Of a stretch of DNA of 64,000 nt, positions 6,936-15,423 are shown one piece after another. Every line of letters starts with the position of its first letter. Positions within the stretch are counted from its first letter, which is position 1. The translations under genes and the position numbers were made by a program. The DNA is from Parabacteroides faecis. Its GTDB lineage: Bacteria > Bacteroidota > Bacteroidia > Bacteroidales > Tannerellaceae. A model generated the notes under the pieces. It had not been told where the DNA came from, did no database searches, and saw nothing but the letters and a program-made list of their open reading frames with translations. The stretch lies in contig NZ_BMPB01000005.1 in the NCBI RefSeq assembly GCF_014647375.1, positions 366,418 to 430,417 on the forward strand, written 5' to 3'.

Positions 6936-8077
6936 AACGGAGCATATTCCGGTTCATCTACGGCTATGACGGCAATACATTCGATTTCGACCAACCAACC
7001 CGGGCGGCATACCGGAGCCCGGACGATGAGGTAAGGCATATTCGGATGTTGGGTTTCCATATACTGTTGCACACGGGCGAAGTCGCCGGTATCGCGTATA
7101 TAGACGATGGCTTGCATGATATCGTTCAGGTCGGCACCGGCTTCGTTGAGGAGGGCGGTGATATTTTCGATCATACGCTCCGATTGCCTGATCACATCGC
7201 CCGGATGAACGATCTCGCCATATCTGTCGATACTCGCCGTACCGGATACGAAAACATGACGGCGGTCACCGTATGTGATGGCAACACCTCTTTCAAAGGT
7301 TACTCCGTATTCATAAGTCCGGCTCAGATGGTCGGGAGCATACAGATATTGGATCTGTTCCCGTCCGATACCCGAAACAGCGTACGTATCCATGGTAACG
7401 AACACATTTGTATCCTGATAACGGCCTTCGATACCGGTACTGGCTATGAAATGGGTGTTTTCTGTCAGGTTCTGCGTGGCGAAAACCTCCTTGCGGGCTT
7501 TGACTACCCCCGGATAGTTCACGTCGACATTCTGTACGAATATCCAGGTGCGTATACAGTTATTGGCCAGTGTGCAGTTGGCAGCTGTCAGTTGCATGAT
7601 ATAATCGCGGAAGATAAGCCGTGTCTGATATTCCGAATTGGCAGCACGGTTGCAGAGGTTGGCACCGAACAATTGGCGGTAATTGCCGTGACGTGCTTCG
7701 AACAGATTGCTGGGGAGTACTTGTGTCTGAACTCCGGTCTGGAGCCACACCCAGAGAGCTATCTTTGTCCCGTTCATGGGAGCCTGCTGTACGATGGATA
7801 AAGCACAATACGGGTTGGAACGGTCCTTTTCCATTAACAAAGCAGTCTGGTTGGTTACGTCACTCAGGAAGTAGCGGCGGAATACGGCAGTCGGATTTCC
7901 CGGAAGTTCTTCGACACATTGTTTATATGCCTGCTGTAGGTTCTGTAACTGGGTGGGATAATCTTCCATATAATCTGTTTGCTGGAAGATGACATGATAT
8001 TCCGTAATTCCCTTTTTGGTTTCGAATGAAGTGATCTGTACCTCTGTTTTATCGTATTGTTTTGTTGTTAACTCCAT
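6932..8077 (-). CDS. RidA-fold protein resembling FkbO/Hyg5-type chorismate enzymes (cassette copy 1)
   Basis: This 381-residue cytoplasmic protein has no signal peptide. The C-terminal third (about 255-375) is a clear YjgF/RidA domain (FVSGTASIDRYGEIVHPGD, ENITALLNEAGADLNDIMQAIVY, RAPVCRPGW then LVEIECIAV). The long N-terminal region (VFRRYFLSDVTNQ, CALSIVQQAP) recalls the two-domain FkbO/Hyg5/XanB2 chorismatases, which cut chorismate to hydroxybenzoates or dihydroxycyclohexadiene acids. That similarity is from memory and weaker than the RidA call; the alternative is an enamine/imine deaminase-like protein. A near full-length paralogue is at 9509-10660. Here it has its own promoter. Confidence 0.7.
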   Translation of the reverse strand: MELTTKQYDKTEVQITSFETKKGITEYHVIFQQTDYMEDYPTQLQNLQQAYKQCVEELPGNPTAVFRRYFLSDVTNQTALLMEKDRSNPYCALSIVQQAPMNGTKIALWVWLQTGVQTQVLPSNLFEARHGNYRQLFGANLCNRAANSEYQTRLIFRDYIMQLTAANCTLANNCIRTWIFVQNVDVNYPGVVKARKEVFATQNLTENTHFIASTGIEGRYQDTNVFVTMDTYAVSGIGREQIQYLYAPDHLSRTYEYGVTFERGVAITYGDRRHVFVSGTASIDRYGEIVHPGDVIRQSERMIENITALLNEAGADLNDIMQAIVYIRDTGDFARVQQYMETQHPNMPYLIVRAPVCRPGWLVEIECIAVIAVDEPEYAPL

Positions 8078-8105
8078 GGTAGCTGATATCTATTATTGTT
8101 TCTTT

Positions 8106-8136
8106 CCCAAAGATACAGTATATCAGTCTGAAGCCA
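8106..8136 (-). promoter_or_regulatory. Consensus promoter of RidA-like copy 1
   Basis: On the minus strand TTTG (8133-8136) and TATCTTTG (8106-8113) are separated by exactly 19 bp, a textbook Bacteroidetes promoter. It gives a leader of about 25 nt. This makes cassette copy 1 an independent unit from copy 2. Confidence 0.8.
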
Positions 8137-8149
8137 AATTTTGGAATGT

Positions 8150-8180
8150 GAAAAGAAAATAAAACTGACTTGTCAGGTCT
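8150..8180 (-). terminator. Weak terminator after LuxR regulator copy 2
   Basis: On the minus strand an AAAA run, a short stem CTGAC-AA-GTCAG and a TTTTATTTT tract follow the stop codon of the regulator. The stem is short, so termination may be partial and read through into copy 1. Confidence 0.4.
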
Positions 8181-8781
8181 TTTTGATATCATTCAGTTCG
8201 ACCAGTTTGTTTACGATGGCATATACGGTCAGACCGCTGGCACTATGCACCTGTAGCTTTCTGGCGATGTTCCGGCGGTGGGTGATCACGGTATGGGTGG
8301 AAAGGTACAAACGGTCGGCTATTTCCCGGTTGGTCATACCCTTTACGACACAGACGACGATCTCTTTTTCCCGGGCGCTGAGAGTCTGTTGTTCTTCCTC
8401 TTCGGGTTCGGGAGTGACTTCTTCCGCATTCAGCCGCTCCAGCTTATGTTTCAGTTCATCGGGGCTGTCATAAATATTGATCAGGTCGTCATAAGGGCGA
8501 AACATGGCGTGGTCGGTAGCCATGCAGGCAATCGCGATACATTTCATTTCGGGGCAGCCACATTCTTCTTTCAGGTGCTGTATTCCGAAATAGCCGGGAA
8601 GTGAAGGGTTAATGATCAGTACTTCCGGCCGGTGCATGCGTAGACTTTCCACCAGACATTCTGCGGTAGCGATTTCCGTCAACTGGATATGCAGTCCGGG
8701 CAGCCGTTTCAGGATGGTGATCAGCCCGCAGCGAATAATGGAAGATGGCTCTGCAACAGCTATTTTAAAGTTAGTGCTCAT
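8173..8781 (-). CDS. LuxR-family regulator with degenerate receiver domain (cassette copy 2)
   Basis: I start at Met11 of the longest frame because it aligns with the start of its paralogue and removes a 20-bp overlap with the hemerythrin gene. This gives 202 residues. The receiver-like part has AEPS in place of the acidic pair and Asn58 (LIINPSLPG) in place of the phospho-acceptor Asp. A Glu/Pro-rich linker (about 121-131) leads to the LuxR helix-turn-helix (LSAREKEIVVCVVKGMTNREIADRL). The DNA-binding helix is the same as in copy 1, so both may bind the same sites while sensing different things. It lies 10 bp after the hemerythrin gene. Confidence 0.85.
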   Translation of the reverse strand: MSTNFKIAVAEPSSIIRCGLITILKRLPGLHIQLTEIATAECLVESLRMHRPEVLIINPSLPGYFGIQHLKEECGCPEMKCIAIACMATDHAMFRPYDDLINIYDSPDELKHKLERLNAEEVTPEPEEEEQQTLSAREKEIVVCVVKGMTNREIADRLYLSTHTVITHRRNIARKLQVHSASGLTVYAIVNKLVELNDIKKT

Positions 8782-8791
8782 AAAGCAACGG

Positions 8792-9484
8792 TCATTTGAT
8801 TGTTTTTTCAATTGCTAGTACAGCGGGAACGAAGAGGAAATCTTCTACCCGGTTATGAGAAGCCAGATCCTGTTCGGTGGCAAAGATATCGAACAGGACA
8901 CTGTTCAGCAGATAATTGTCGGGTCCGGGATAGTATTTGAGCAGGATATTCTTGAGTTCGACGATCTTCATCTCTATCTGGTCGTGCCGCTTGCGAAAGA
9001 TACTGATATTGTATTTGGAATCTTTCACTCCGTCCTGCAGGTTGCGTACATAAGGGAAGACGATCTTTTCTTCATACGACATATGTTTATGGACCTCGTA
9101 GACATAGTCGTCGAAAAATTTAGTGATGGCGAAGGCGATATCTCCCGGGCATCCGGTGATCGCTTCCGTCAGTTTACGGCGGATGTGCGGCAACCGAAAG
9201 TTCAGGAAATAATCGTGCGCATTATGCAGATAAGTGATCAGCGACCGTAGGGAAAGGCAATTGTTGATCTCGTTGATCGTACCTGAATTTTCTTCCGAAA
9301 GGAAATTAACAACGGTAAGGAACGTGCAGCAATCCACTTCGTTTTGCCGACATACATCCCCGATGTTTTTCTCCCCGAATCCCAGGTCGATACCGAAGCG
9401 GCTCATTACGAGAACCATGGGATAGTTCTCGCAAATCAAGTCGCTCATTTTATCTGTCTCTTTGTATTTTCCTTGTTTATACAT
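8792..9484 (-). CDS. Hemerythrin-like di-iron protein with ScdA_N-like N terminus (cassette copy 2)
   Basis: At 230 residues it has the same length and architecture as the protein at 5707-6399. The ScdA_N-like start (YPMVLVMSRFGIDLGFGEKNIGDVC) is followed by the HHE bundle with HNAHDYF, HKHMSYEEK, RHDQIEMK and SHNRVEDFLF. The second His of the last motif (HNH in copy 1) is Arg here, so one ligand position differs. A di-iron centre that senses or handles oxygen or NO is the family expectation. It lies between the RidA-like gene (24-bp gap) and the regulator (10-bp gap), probably at the 3' end of the long haem/porin operon. Confidence 0.8.
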   Translation of the reverse strand: MYKQGKYKETDKMSDLICENYPMVLVMSRFGIDLGFGEKNIGDVCRQNEVDCCTFLTVVNFLSEENSGTINEINNCLSLRSLITYLHNAHDYFLNFRLPHIRRKLTEAITGCPGDIAFAITKFFDDYVYEVHKHMSYEEKIVFPYVRNLQDGVKDSKYNISIFRKRHDQIEMKIVELKNILLKYYPGPDNYLLNSVLFDIFATEQDLASHNRVEDFLFVPAVLAIEKTIK

Positions 9485-9508
9485 GTTGTTGTATTTATGG
9501 TGTTTTAT

Positions 9509-10660
9509 TTATAAACAGGGGTATTGTGGAAAGTCTGCCGGAATAACGGCAATACATTCCGTTTCGATCAGCCATCCCGGGCGGCATACTGGTGCCAGTA
9601 CGATCAGGTGGGGCATATCCGGGTGATGGGTGCGGATATAGAGGTTCACTTCCTCGTAATCTGCCGGGTCGCGAAGATAGACGATAGCCTGCATGATATC
9701 GGCAACGGAAGCTCCGGCCTCCTGCAGCAGGACGCTGATATTCTCCATCATCCGTTCAGTCTGTTTCAAAATATCTCCGGGATGGACGATCTCCCCTCGG
9801 TTATCGATACTGGCTGTTCCCGACAAGAATATCTGTTTCCTGTCACCGTACGAAACGGCTGTGCCCCGTTCAAAGGTGACACCGTATTCATACGTCGGGT
9901 TCAAATGGGTAGGGGCGTAGAGGAACTGTATCTGTTCCGGTTGCAGGCCGTCTACCGTATAGGCATCCATTTGTACCAATACCTCCGGATCGGCATGGCG
10001 TCCTTCTATCCCGGTACTGGTTATGTAGTGCGTTTTCTCCGTCAGATTCTGTGTGATGAAAACCTCTTTGCGGGCTTTTACGACACCGGCGTAGTTTACA
10101 TCTACATTTTGTACGAAAAACCAGGTCCGGATACAGTCGGCTGCCAGCGTACAATGTTGTTCGGTCAGTTGCAGTACATAATCGTTCAGTAACAGACGTG
10201 TCTGATATTCGGATGTGGCAGCTTTGTTGTATGCACCGCCGGTCCACAGATGGCGATACTTATTATGAGAAGCCTCAAACATACCGGAATTGTAAGTCTC
10301 CGTAGTCATATCGGTTTGTAAATAACCCCATAAGGCTATTTTAGTACCGTTTAGCGGAGCTTGTTGTACGATCGATAATGCACAGAACGGGTTTTCACAT
10401 TCCCGTTCCATCAGCAGTTCCGTTTGATTTGCCGCATCGCTCAGGAAATACCGCCGGAATACGGCTACGGCTTTACCGGCTTCTTCTTTTGTTACTGTTT
10501 CGTATGCTTTTTCTAATTTATCCAATTGTTTGGTAAAAGGCAGCGAAGGGTTGGTAACGGAAAATAGTATATGATATTCCGTCACCCCTCCCTTGCCTTC
10601 AAAAGAACAAATTTGAGCGTGAATGAAGTCTTGTTCGTATATTTTTGTTTTGAATGCCAT
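9509..10660 (-). CDS. RidA-fold protein resembling FkbO/Hyg5-type chorismate enzymes (cassette copy 2)
   Basis: The 383-residue paralogue of the protein at 6932-8077 shares VFRRYFLSDAANQTELLMER, CALSIVQQAPLNGTKIALWGYLQT, QNVDVNYAGVVKARKEVF and the RidA segment (FLSGTASIDNRGEIVHPGD ... APVCRPGW then LIETECIAV). The differences are spread along the whole length, so the duplication is old. It begins 10 bp after the haem c lipoprotein gene with no promoter in between, so it is read as part of the upstream operon. A chorismate-derived aromatic product that acts in redox or iron handling would fit the context, but this is inference. Confidence 0.7.
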   Translation of the reverse strand: MAFKTKIYEQDFIHAQICSFEGKGGVTEYHILFSVTNPSLPFTKQLDKLEKAYETVTKEEAGKAVAVFRRYFLSDAANQTELLMERECENPFCALSIVQQAPLNGTKIALWGYLQTDMTTETYNSGMFEASHNKYRHLWTGGAYNKAATSEYQTRLLLNDYVLQLTEQHCTLAADCIRTWFFVQNVDVNYAGVVKARKEVFITQNLTEKTHYITSTGIEGRHADPEVLVQMDAYTVDGLQPEQIQFLYAPTHLNPTYEYGVTFERGTAVSYGDRKQIFLSGTASIDNRGEIVHPGDILKQTERMMENISVLLQEAGASVADIMQAIVYLRDPADYEEVNLYIRTHHPDMPHLIVLAPVCRPGWLIETECIAVIPADFPQYPCL

Positions 10661-10670
10661 AATTATAAAT

Positions 10671-11384
10671 TTATTCTTGGGCTCCCCCTTCGATCCAACT
10701 CTTCAAAAGAGAAATCTTTTCGGGTGAACCGGATAACAAATCATTATGATAATGGTTGCTCGCCCCTTCTGTCAGTACATCCATGATGAAGCTGTTATCT
10801 GCATCACCAGGCTTTACAAGCATTTTCCCTTCATTCGAAGAGTTCGCTTTTACATTGACCAAAGCACTGTAACTTTTTCCTTCAGTCAGATATAGACCAT
10901 CTGCAGCACTGGCCCCGGCCCCATGACAGCCGGTACAGCTAGCATCAAAAATGCTTTTTTGTATACCATTGAATAAACTCGCATTGACCGTACCTATATC
11001 CAGCTTTAGCGTATCGGATGAATCCGTAAAATCCGTTTGATAGAAACTGACAATACGCTTTCTCAGTTTATTGATAACACAAACTTCTATCTGGCTGACC
11101 TCATTTGAAATACCTTTTAAAATAAGGTCCATCGAGCCATCGTCTGCGGTTGTCACTGTTTTGGCAACCGCTGCATATTCATCATCCTTTTTAAATCCGG
11201 CGACAACAATCGTATAATCGCTGGGCCAGGTTTGAACGCCCTGGATAGTAGCTGTAACCCTGGCTATGCCTCCCTCTATCTCTACGTGTCTGCCCTCGTC
11301 GTAAATTTTGCCGTCATCGCAGGAAGCGAAAAGACAAGAGAATAGTAGCGCATTGATTATGAATGAAAAAAACTTTCTATTCAT
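10671..11384 (-). CDS. Haem c-binding lipoprotein
   Basis: The protein has 237 residues with a lipoprotein signal (LFSCLFASC, lipobox Cys at about 21). Residues about 30-140 look like a beta-sandwich of unknown type. One haem c attachment motif, CTGCHG, lies at about 153, with a Met/His-rich C terminus that could supply the sixth ligand. It probably acts as a periplasm-facing electron carrier. It stands between a porin gene (10-bp gap upstream) and the RidA-like gene (10-bp gap downstream), in one operon with a di-haem enzyme, so electron transfer between the two is likely. Confidence 0.7.
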   Translation of the reverse strand: MNRKFFSFIINALLFSCLFASCDDGKIYDEGRHVEIEGGIARVTATIQGVQTWPSDYTIVVAGFKKDDEYAAVAKTVTTADDGSMDLILKGISNEVSQIEVCVINKLRKRIVSFYQTDFTDSSDTLKLDIGTVNASLFNGIQKSIFDASCTGCHGAGASAADGLYLTEGKSYSALVNVKANSSNEGKMLVKPGDADNSFIMDVLTEGASNHYHNDLLSGSPEKISLLKSWIEGGAQE

Positions 11385-11394
11385 GGTGTGACAA

Positions 11395-12609
11395 TTAGAA
11401 TGTATATTGAAGCAAAACTGTTCCTGAATGCATAGCTAACCCTAGATCATCGTTATCACGATCAAGCTGTGTGTCATGTCCCGTACGTCCGATGAACTGA
11501 TACATTGCCTGCAATTTCAGATTACATCCAGTAAAGAAATAGTTGAATCCGACTGCGGGCATATTCAGGAAACCGTTTGTGTCTACTCCGTTGCGGTTAA
11601 AGAAATCGTAGCGGGCCGTCGCTTGCAGGCGATTGGTTACAAAATAACCGCCTTGTACATATCCGCCCAGATAGTTATAACTTTCATCTATTTTCTGTCG
11701 TTTGGTGAAACCAACGTTCATATAATAGAGCTCCGCTCCCAGATAAAGACGGTTTTTCAACATGGCAAATTCAGCACCGGCACGGTAATCGTTTGTACTT
11801 TCATTTTCGCTTTCTACATTTAAAGACGTTGATAGGCCGAATAATATTTTATCTTCTTTCAGACGATTGGGATTTCCTTGATTGGACGGCATAACACCTT
11901 TTGGCATGTAAGTAATACGTCCGGCATATAATAAAGAAGGGATATGCCAATCATCGCTGAATGTTTTTGAAGCCACGTTTACGGAGCTACCTGTACCATT
12001 AAATATACCCACTTCATAGCCGAATTTTTCTTTGATTAATCCGTGAACTTCTACACCCAGGTCAAAGCCTGTGCCGATATTGGGAGTTACGGCATTCAGT
12101 GAATAGGGCAGAATGACAGGTGCTGTCAGTGAAACAGGAAGAGTAGGCATCAGTGTCTCTCCTAATGTTGTCAGATAAGCATGCGCGAACGGTGTTTTGA
12201 ACTTACCTACGCGTATGGCAAAACTTTCTTTGAGTTTTACGTCAAACCAAGCCTGTTGCAGAATACCACCTCCGCTTGAGGCTGCATTGATAGACAGGTT
12301 GAATGTAACCATATTGAACGCTTTTCCTGTAAAACCGAGAATGGCGTATGGGATGGAAAAACCGGAATTTGCAATATTGTCTTGATTATAAGCAGGATCC
12401 AAACCTTCATCATCGTAATAATTGATATTTGCACTGGTTTGAACGAGCATATAAGGTTTAAAAACAAAATCGCCTTTTTTAGTGCCGATAGTGAAGCCTT
12501 CTTTGCCGGACAAAGATACCACCCCGTTTTCCGTATCTTCTTCGTGCTGGGCCAGTACTGTTAATGGTAAGAACAGTAATGCAATGATTGTAGTTATTAG
12601 TTGTTTCAT
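11395..12609 (-). CDS. Outer-membrane porin (phosphate-selective O/P-like barrel)
   Basis: The protein has 404 residues with a signal peptide (MKQLITTIIALLFLPLTVLAQ), a regular series of amphipathic strands and a C-terminal ...TVLLQYTF strand ending in Phe. The KLKESFAIRVGKFKTPFA segment is typical of the OprO/OprP-like porin family of Bacteroidetes. It is flanked by two haem proteins, so it may admit a metal chelate, a haem precursor or an anion used by them. The substrate cannot be read from sequence. Confidence 0.7.
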   Translation of the reverse strand: MKQLITTIIALLFLPLTVLAQHEEDTENGVVSLSGKEGFTIGTKKGDFVFKPYMLVQTSANINYYDDEGLDPAYNQDNIANSGFSIPYAILGFTGKAFNMVTFNLSINAASSGGGILQQAWFDVKLKESFAIRVGKFKTPFAHAYLTTLGETLMPTLPVSLTAPVILPYSLNAVTPNIGTGFDLGVEVHGLIKEKFGYEVGIFNGTGSSVNVASKTFSDDWHIPSLLYAGRITYMPKGVMPSNQGNPNRLKEDKILFGLSTSLNVESENESTNDYRAGAEFAMLKNRLYLGAELYYMNVGFTKRQKIDESYNYLGGYVQGGYFVTNRLQATARYDFFNRNGVDTNGFLNMPAVGFNYFFTGCNLKLQAMYQFIGRTGHDTQLDRDNDDLGLAMHSGTVLLQYTF

Positions 12610-12626
12610 CTTTGTTGTCTTGCTAA

Positions 12627-14054
12627 TTATAATGAATTGATAAATGTGATTAACGCATCGCGATCTTCTTTGCTCATTTTCTTGAATAAATTCTTGGAAG
12701 CCTCTCCTTCACCTCCGTGCCACATGATGGCTTCAACCAGATTGCGGGCACGTCCGTCATGCAGATAGTAGGTATGTCCGTTGACTGTCTCTTGAAGGCC
12801 GATTCCCCATAAAGGAGTGGTACGCCATTCATTGCCGCGTGCCAGACCGCTGACATAGTTGTCGTTCAAGCCAACTCCCATAATTTCAGACCCCATATCG
12901 TGTAATAGGAAGTCTGAATATGGATGGATGGTTTGTCCTCCCAGCCAAGGTAATTGTGTCCCATTCAGTAAAGTAGCACCACGTGTCTTGGTGTGCAGAG
13001 TCGTTACGTGGCATAGGTGACATTTGGCTTCGTAGAATTTTTGTTCTCCTTTGATTACCTGCGGATTGTTGACATTTCTTCGGGCCGGTACGCCCAGGGC
13101 ATGCAGATAAAGGTCTACATTTTCCATCTCTTCCGTTGAAACGTCTAACTGGTCATACGAAAGGCCCATCATGCTGCCCTGATCCATTTGTATCTGTCCT
13201 TCGCAGATTTCTTCCGGATAACGGCTGTTGGTTACACCCATATCGCTGGAGAAACCCAATTCGATGGTCAAGTCGGCATGTTGCGCCTTATTGCCGGACA
13301 GACCCAGACGCATGACACCTCGTTCGGAAATGTAGTTGCAACGACCGCTGATGCCATATTCAGGATAATTACTTTTGGCGGCAAGGGCTTCGATCTCTGT
13401 CGGGTCGAGTGCCATCATCTGCCCCATGCCGACATGGCGTAAAGGAATACGTACAGTACAGAACAAATCTTTCGGAGCGATACTGTCGGCATACCATTCT
13501 GAAATCGAATATTCAGGTTTGCATAACTCGTATGTTTCGCCATCAGGAAACGAGAACGTTTCGTAAGTATATTGAACGGAAAGTTTTCCTTCCGGCTTTA
13601 CACCATATATGGCCTGGTCGTGCAATACTCGGCCGTAGTTTCTGAATTGTGCCCCGTTTCTTTTGGCGATATAAACTAGCATAGAGGAAAATCCGTAGCT
13701 TCCGGAGCCTCCTTCGCTCCATAATGTAGGTTTGGTTCGTCCGGCATTACGATGGCAGCTACCGCAGGAATAGCCTGCATACACGGGGCCGAGGCCGCCG
13801 CCTGTGCCATTACTACTAGTACGTACGTCGTCATACAATCTATCTCCGTTGTTAAACCGGGTTGAATATTTGCCGGAAACCCAGTCTGCTTCTGTGTCGT
13901 ACGCTACGGATGAGTTGAGGAAGATGGTCGAAGTCCCGGCAGAGAGTGCATAATTGTTAGGAACTTCCACATCATCCATATCTATTCCTTCTTTGTCGCA
14001 GGAACAGAGTGGAACGAGGAACAACAGAGGAAAAAACAGATATCGAAATTTCAT
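12627..14054 (-). CDS. Di-haem oxidoreductase (DUF1111 family), lipoprotein
   Basis: The protein has 475 residues with lipobox ...LVPLCSC at about 19. Two haem c motifs are present: CGSCHRNAGRT (about 97-107) and CHLCHVTTLHT (about 346-356). The C-terminal region has HDMGSEIMGVGL, EWRTTPLWGIGL and LHDGRARNLVEAIMWHGGE, all characteristic of DUF1111 (DHOR, a peroxidase-like family). Members are often encoded beside imelysin-type iron proteins, as here. It is probably a periplasm- or surface-exposed redox enzyme; the electron donor and substrate are unknown. Confidence 0.82.
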   Translation of the reverse strand: MKFRYLFFPLLFLVPLCSCDKEGIDMDDVEVPNNYALSAGTSTIFLNSSVAYDTEADWVSGKYSTRFNNGDRLYDDVRTSSNGTGGGLGPVYAGYSCGSCHRNAGRTKPTLWSEGGSGSYGFSSMLVYIAKRNGAQFRNYGRVLHDQAIYGVKPEGKLSVQYTYETFSFPDGETYELCKPEYSISEWYADSIAPKDLFCTVRIPLRHVGMGQMMALDPTEIEALAAKSNYPEYGISGRCNYISERGVMRLGLSGNKAQHADLTIELGFSSDMGVTNSRYPEEICEGQIQMDQGSMMGLSYDQLDVSTEEMENVDLYLHALGVPARRNVNNPQVIKGEQKFYEAKCHLCHVTTLHTKTRGATLLNGTQLPWLGGQTIHPYSDFLLHDMGSEIMGVGLNDNYVSGLARGNEWRTTPLWGIGLQETVNGHTYYLHDGRARNLVEAIMWHGGEGEASKNLFKKMSKEDRDALITFINSL

Positions 14055-14118
14055 ATTGATTTTTCTTTATTTTTGATCAGATCTTATTGTTTTGAAATCC
14101 ATCATCAAACATTCCAAA

Positions 14119-14188
14119 GCCTTGGAGTAGCCTGGTCGCATAACCAGGCTACTTCAAGGCATTATAGCAATGGTGAAAAAGTTTCACC
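14119..14188 (-). other. Two intercistronic stem-loops between imelysin and DUF1111 genes
   Basis: The larger stem pairs 14119-14136 with 14143-14160 (18 bp, one G-U) around a 6-nt loop. A smaller one pairs GGTGAAA (14172-14178) with TTTCACC (14182-14188). Neither is followed by a long T-run on the minus strand. They look like mRNA processing, stability or partial-termination elements that set different levels for the genes on either side. Confidence 0.6.
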
Positions 14189-14198
14189 TGGCTCTTTA

Positions 14199-15386
14199 TT
14201 AGTTGTTTACTTTACGCGGTTTTCCGTCTTTGAACAACAGGTATTCCAGCGTGTGATAACCACGTACATTTTGTGCGGCTTCTACATCTGCGCTGTCATC
14301 GTCTTCGTCCCATTCGATTTGGTCGAAGTTTCCGGATTGCAGGACACTTACAATCATGTTCTGGTCCAAAGGCCAGCTGTCCATATTCGGGTCAAGATTT
14401 TCTGTGTCAACCGGACCAAACAGGAATCCCTCGCTCTTTTCCCACGGTTCGCGGGCCACAAGCCATGCTTCGCTGGCTGCCTCGAAATTGCTGTCGCTCG
14501 GGCTATTTCTGAACTGTTTAACTGCTTCAAACAGAGCTGCGTTCTTTTCCATCAATGATTTGTAGGTAGGCAATACAACATAGTCGGTATATTGAACCAG
14601 GATGGCTTCCAACTTGCTGTCGTTCGGTGTGTTTTCATAGGCGGCACGTACGGCTGCTTTTACTTCTTTCAGCGTGTTTTCCAATGAAAGACAAGCCTCT
14701 TGAGCGGCTAACGCTTCATCGCTGTTGATGTTGTTACGGAAAGGCTGTGGGATATTTTGGATAGCGTCGGCTGCTGCATGGATAGCATCGTCCAATTGCT
14801 TGTTCATATCGGCATCCATTGCTTCAACCAATTTGTAGATGGAGCTTGTCTGAATGTCGTTCTGGTCGTTGGTGTCGTTGCTTGAAACTGTTCCGTAGTA
14901 AGAGTTACGGATTGACCAGATGTTGTTGGTATAGTCGTCGCGTGAGTGCCAGCTATACCACGATTCTACGGCATAAAGTGCACCTTCTTTGTCTCCTGAA
15001 TTGTATTTGTCGAGCGGGTCACCGATTTTGGCACTACCTACTTCGTTGGCGATTTCGGCACATTTGTCGAAGATTTGTTCGATACCGTTCAGTGCCGTCT
15101 TGATGCTTGTTTCGCCTCCGATGTTATGTTTCTTGAAAGCTTCAGCATAAGGGCCTGTACCTTTGTAGTCTTCATTCCAATATTTGTATAAGTTGGCAGC
15201 GTCGTTTTTCAACAGGCTGGCAACGTTATACATGTAGTTACCCCATGCACCTGCATTCTCTGCAGAATAGTCAAGGTCTGCCGGAGTTTCTGTATCCGGT
15301 CCGTTGTTGTCATCGTCAGAACAAGCACTGAAAGTCAATGCTATCCCTAACATAAGTGTTGCAAATGATAAAAATTTCTTTTTCAT
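14199..15386 (-). CDS. Imelysin-family (IrpA/M75) lipoprotein
   Basis: The protein has 395 residues with lipobox LTFSACSDDDN (Cys at about 22) followed by an Asp/Asn/Thr-rich linker. The helical body ends with the family signature GxHxxE (GYHTLEYLLF, about 378-387). Imelysin-like proteins (IrpA, EfeO/EfeM relatives) are periplasmic or surface proteins involved in iron acquisition; they are not active peptidases. An Asp/Glu-rich stretch just before the motif (WDEDDDSADVEAAQN) might bind metal. It sits between the first porin and the di-haem enzyme, an arrangement typical of iron-regulated imelysin clusters. Confidence 0.85.
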   Translation of the reverse strand: MKKKFLSFATLMLGIALTFSACSDDDNNGPDTETPADLDYSAENAGAWGNYMYNVASLLKNDAANLYKYWNEDYKGTGPYAEAFKKHNIGGETSIKTALNGIEQIFDKCAEIANEVGSAKIGDPLDKYNSGDKEGALYAVESWYSWHSRDDYTNNIWSIRNSYYGTVSSNDTNDQNDIQTSSIYKLVEAMDADMNKQLDDAIHAAADAIQNIPQPFRNNINSDEALAAQEACLSLENTLKEVKAAVRAAYENTPNDSKLEAILVQYTDYVVLPTYKSLMEKNAALFEAVKQFRNSPSDSNFEAASEAWLVAREPWEKSEGFLFGPVDTENLDPNMDSWPLDQNMIVSVLQSGNFDQIEWDEDDDSADVEAAQNVRGYHTLEYLLFKDGKPRKVNN

Positions 15387-15423
15387 TTTCTTTTGTTATT
15401 AAATAGGTTTATATTCTTTCTTC

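Noticed and set aside
5707-9484. Calling the hemerythrin-like proteins RIC/YtfE iron-sulfur repair proteins outright
   Set aside because: The ScdA_N-like Cys pair is missing and an adjacent LuxR regulator suggests sensing, so only the broader family is claimed.
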